NCBI GenBank assembly: GCA_031280855.1
Contig: JAITGH010000145.1
Span: 1 to 5,430 of the forward strand
From: Oscillospiraceae bacterium
GTDB lineage: Bacteria; Bacillota; Clostridia; Oscillospirales; Oscillospiraceae
Reading direction: 5' to 3'
Length of the DNA stretch: 5,430 nt
Position 1 is the first letter of the stretch; each line of letters opens with the position of its first letter. Both the position numbers and the translations under genes were made by a program. Below the pieces are notes generated by a model. It saw only the letters and a list, made by a program, of their open reading frames with translations, made no database searches and had not been told where the DNA came from. Shown here piece after piece: positions 4,759 to 5,430 of this stretch.

Positions 4759-5318
4759 TGATAAATGAACTGTATAGTCTGGCGAAAGCGCCGGACGGCA
4801 CGGACATTGCGCTCGACGAGTTGCACAGTGAGTATAATCCGCTTCCGATAGTTACAGCGAAGGCGCCGTGCGTCCGGGTTTGGCTTGCGGAGGACGGCTC
4901 GGTCTGTGGATTGGAGAGTCTCGACGCTGAACCGGTAGTTAAGCTGCGCAAATATGGGAACAACCGGAACTCGTTCCCGGCGTTCAATATCGGTTCCCTG
5001 CACCGTCTCACCGACGCGGCGTGTATCGCGGAACTTGCTCAGTTTGAAAAGGGGCAAGGCGGTCACGTCGTCGCGAGGCTTGAATCGTGGTGTACCGGCG
5101 ACAATGACAACTGGATCAAAGGTGTCTCGGGGAAAGTTCTGAATAGCTTAACGAAGTGTCCCTCCAAACTTTTGAACCTGTTATGGACAGGGATGCTCGA
5201 TTCGGGGATTATGAAAAAGCCCGGTTGTCTATCGGGTATATGGGCGCGTTGCCGAGACAAGATTCGTCTGCGGAAAACGCGGATGGAAATGACATTACAG
5301 AAGGTACTGACAAGGTGA
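4758..5318 (+). CDS. Unrecognised protein starting on the tRNA-Gly CCA end; possible Cas8-like N-terminus, likely frame-disrupted
   Basis: As read, a 186-residue protein starting MINELYSLAKAPDG at the ATG whose A is the last base of tRNA-Gly. There is no Shine-Dalgarno site, because the upstream bases are the tRNA itself. Residues 1 to about 140 look genuine: GC-rich codons typical of the neighbours, a helix-like start, then APCVRVWLAEDGSVCGLESL and KYGNNRNSFPAFNIGSLHRL, and later LESWCTGDNDNW. The strand pattern ending in a D-G turn resembles N-termini of Cas8-type subunits of type I CRISPR effectors; this is unaided recollection. After about residue 140 the composition turns Arg/Lys/Trp/Cys-rich and implausible, while the -1 frame becomes protein-like. 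A frameshift, rearrangement junction or sequencing indel near 5150-5190 is therefore likely. I cannot assign a function. The coding call is good for the first part only. Confidence 0.6.
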   Translation: MINELYSLAKAPDGTDIALDELHSEYNPLPIVTAKAPCVRVWLAEDGSVCGLESLDAEPVVKLRKYGNNRNSFPAFNIGSLHRLTDAACIAELAQFEKGQGGHVVARLESWCTGDNDNWIKGVSGKVLNSLTKCPSKLLNLLWTGMLDSGIMKKPGCLSGIWARCRDKIRLRKTRMEMTLQKVLTR

Positions 5319-5380
5319 TAGTCGTAAATAGTATTGACGATATGTTTTTGCGAAATATTAGCGTTCACAAACCCGCATGA
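5183..5380 (+). CDS. Probable coding segment in the -1 frame, continuation of or fusion to the preceding ORF
   Basis: This frame is open from just after a TAG at 5144-5146 to the TGA at 5378-5380. From about 5183 it reads like a normal acidic, soluble protein (MDRDARFGDYEKARLSIG, then a D/E/N-rich stretch and a hydrophobic VIVV segment). No Shine-Dalgarno precedes the ATG at 5183 or the GTG at 5156, so it is more probably the continuation of the preceding frame after a one-base shift than a separate gene. It ends in an ATGA overlap with the next ORF, which supports its being translated. Its GC content is clearly lower than the left part of the locus. I do not recognise the product. Confidence 0.45.
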   Translation: MDRDARFGDYEKARLSIGYMGALPRQDSSAENADGNDITEGTDKVIVVNSIDDMFLRNISVHKPA

Positions 5381-5430
5381 ATACGGAGTTTGCAACCGAG
5401 CGAAAAATACTCATTCAGTATATCAATACT
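5377..5430 (+). CDS. Start of an unrecognised gene (5' end only)
   Basis: ATG at 5377 overlaps the TGA of the preceding frame by four bases (ATGA), the usual geometry of translational coupling. Eighteen codons are visible (MNTEFATERKILIQYINT), open to the window end. No Shine-Dalgarno is seen, consistent with coupling. The charged, helix-like N-terminus is not enough to name a family. The stretch is AT-rich compared with the rest of the window. Confidence 0.4.
   Translation, partial: MNTEFATERKILIQYINT

Noticed and set aside
4628..5066. Two overlapping minus-strand ORFs (4628-5011 and 4635-5066) opposite tRNA-Gly and the following gene.
   Set aside because: They contain GIEPTRPAWEAGILPLNY-type and GNRTHAASLGSWN-type peptides, the known artefact of translating the antisense of a tRNA gene. 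They also lie opposite better coding sequence.
1..5430. CRISPR array, transposase, integrase or IS ends.
   Set aside because: I looked for regularly spaced direct repeats and for terminal inverted repeats flanking an ORF and saw none; no ORF shows transposase or recombinase motifs.

Overview
The window looks like a stretch of a Gram-positive, anaerobe-type chromosome (Bacillota, probably Clostridia). The evidence is three promoters with near-consensus TTGACA-17-TATAAT spacing, strong AGGAGG-type ribosome binding sites, tRNA genes with encoded CCA, and an ABC exporter half with the Gly/Pro-rich N-terminus I associate with clostridial exporters. GC content is high for that group, roughly 55-60% over most of the window by eye. 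The assignment is inference; there is no rRNA or other phylogenetic marker.

Layout. Bases 1-2590 (+) hold an operon for a heterodimeric ABC exporter: the 3' end of one half (1-431) and the complete second half (431-2590), joined by a 1-base TAATG overlap. The two halves have complementary degenerate ATP-site residues, as in the TM287/288, BmrCD and LmrCD exporters. The second half carries an unusual charged and Gly/Pro-rich insertion of about 75 residues inside its nucleotide-binding domain. A gap of 127 bases follows, with a 28-base near-perfect palindrome and a strong promoter, then a short-chain dehydrogenase/reductase gene (2718-3635, +). It converges on a histidine phosphatase gene (3699-4286, -), with a 13-bp inverted repeat between them that abuts the phosphatase stop codon. 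Between 4287 and 4488 lie two divergent extended -10 promoters, one for the phosphatase and one for a tRNA unit.

The tRNA unit encodes tRNA-Trp(CCA) at 4489-4564 and tRNA-Gly(CCC) at 4685-4758. The last A of the tRNA-Gly CCA end is also the A of an ATG that opens a protein reading frame I do not firmly recognise. Its N-terminal ~140 residues look like real coding sequence and faintly recall the N-terminus of a Cas8-type CRISPR effector subunit; that is an unverified recollection. Around 5150-5190 coding character appears to change from this frame to the -1 frame, which runs to 5380 and meets a further ORF (5377 to the window end) through an ATGA overlap. GC content falls from about 60-67% to about 36-45% over the same region. 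The right end of the window is therefore the most interesting part: either a tRNA-linked accessory locus or its decayed remnant starts here.

The exporter, dehydrogenase and phosphatase show no obvious shared pathway and appear to be separate transcription units.
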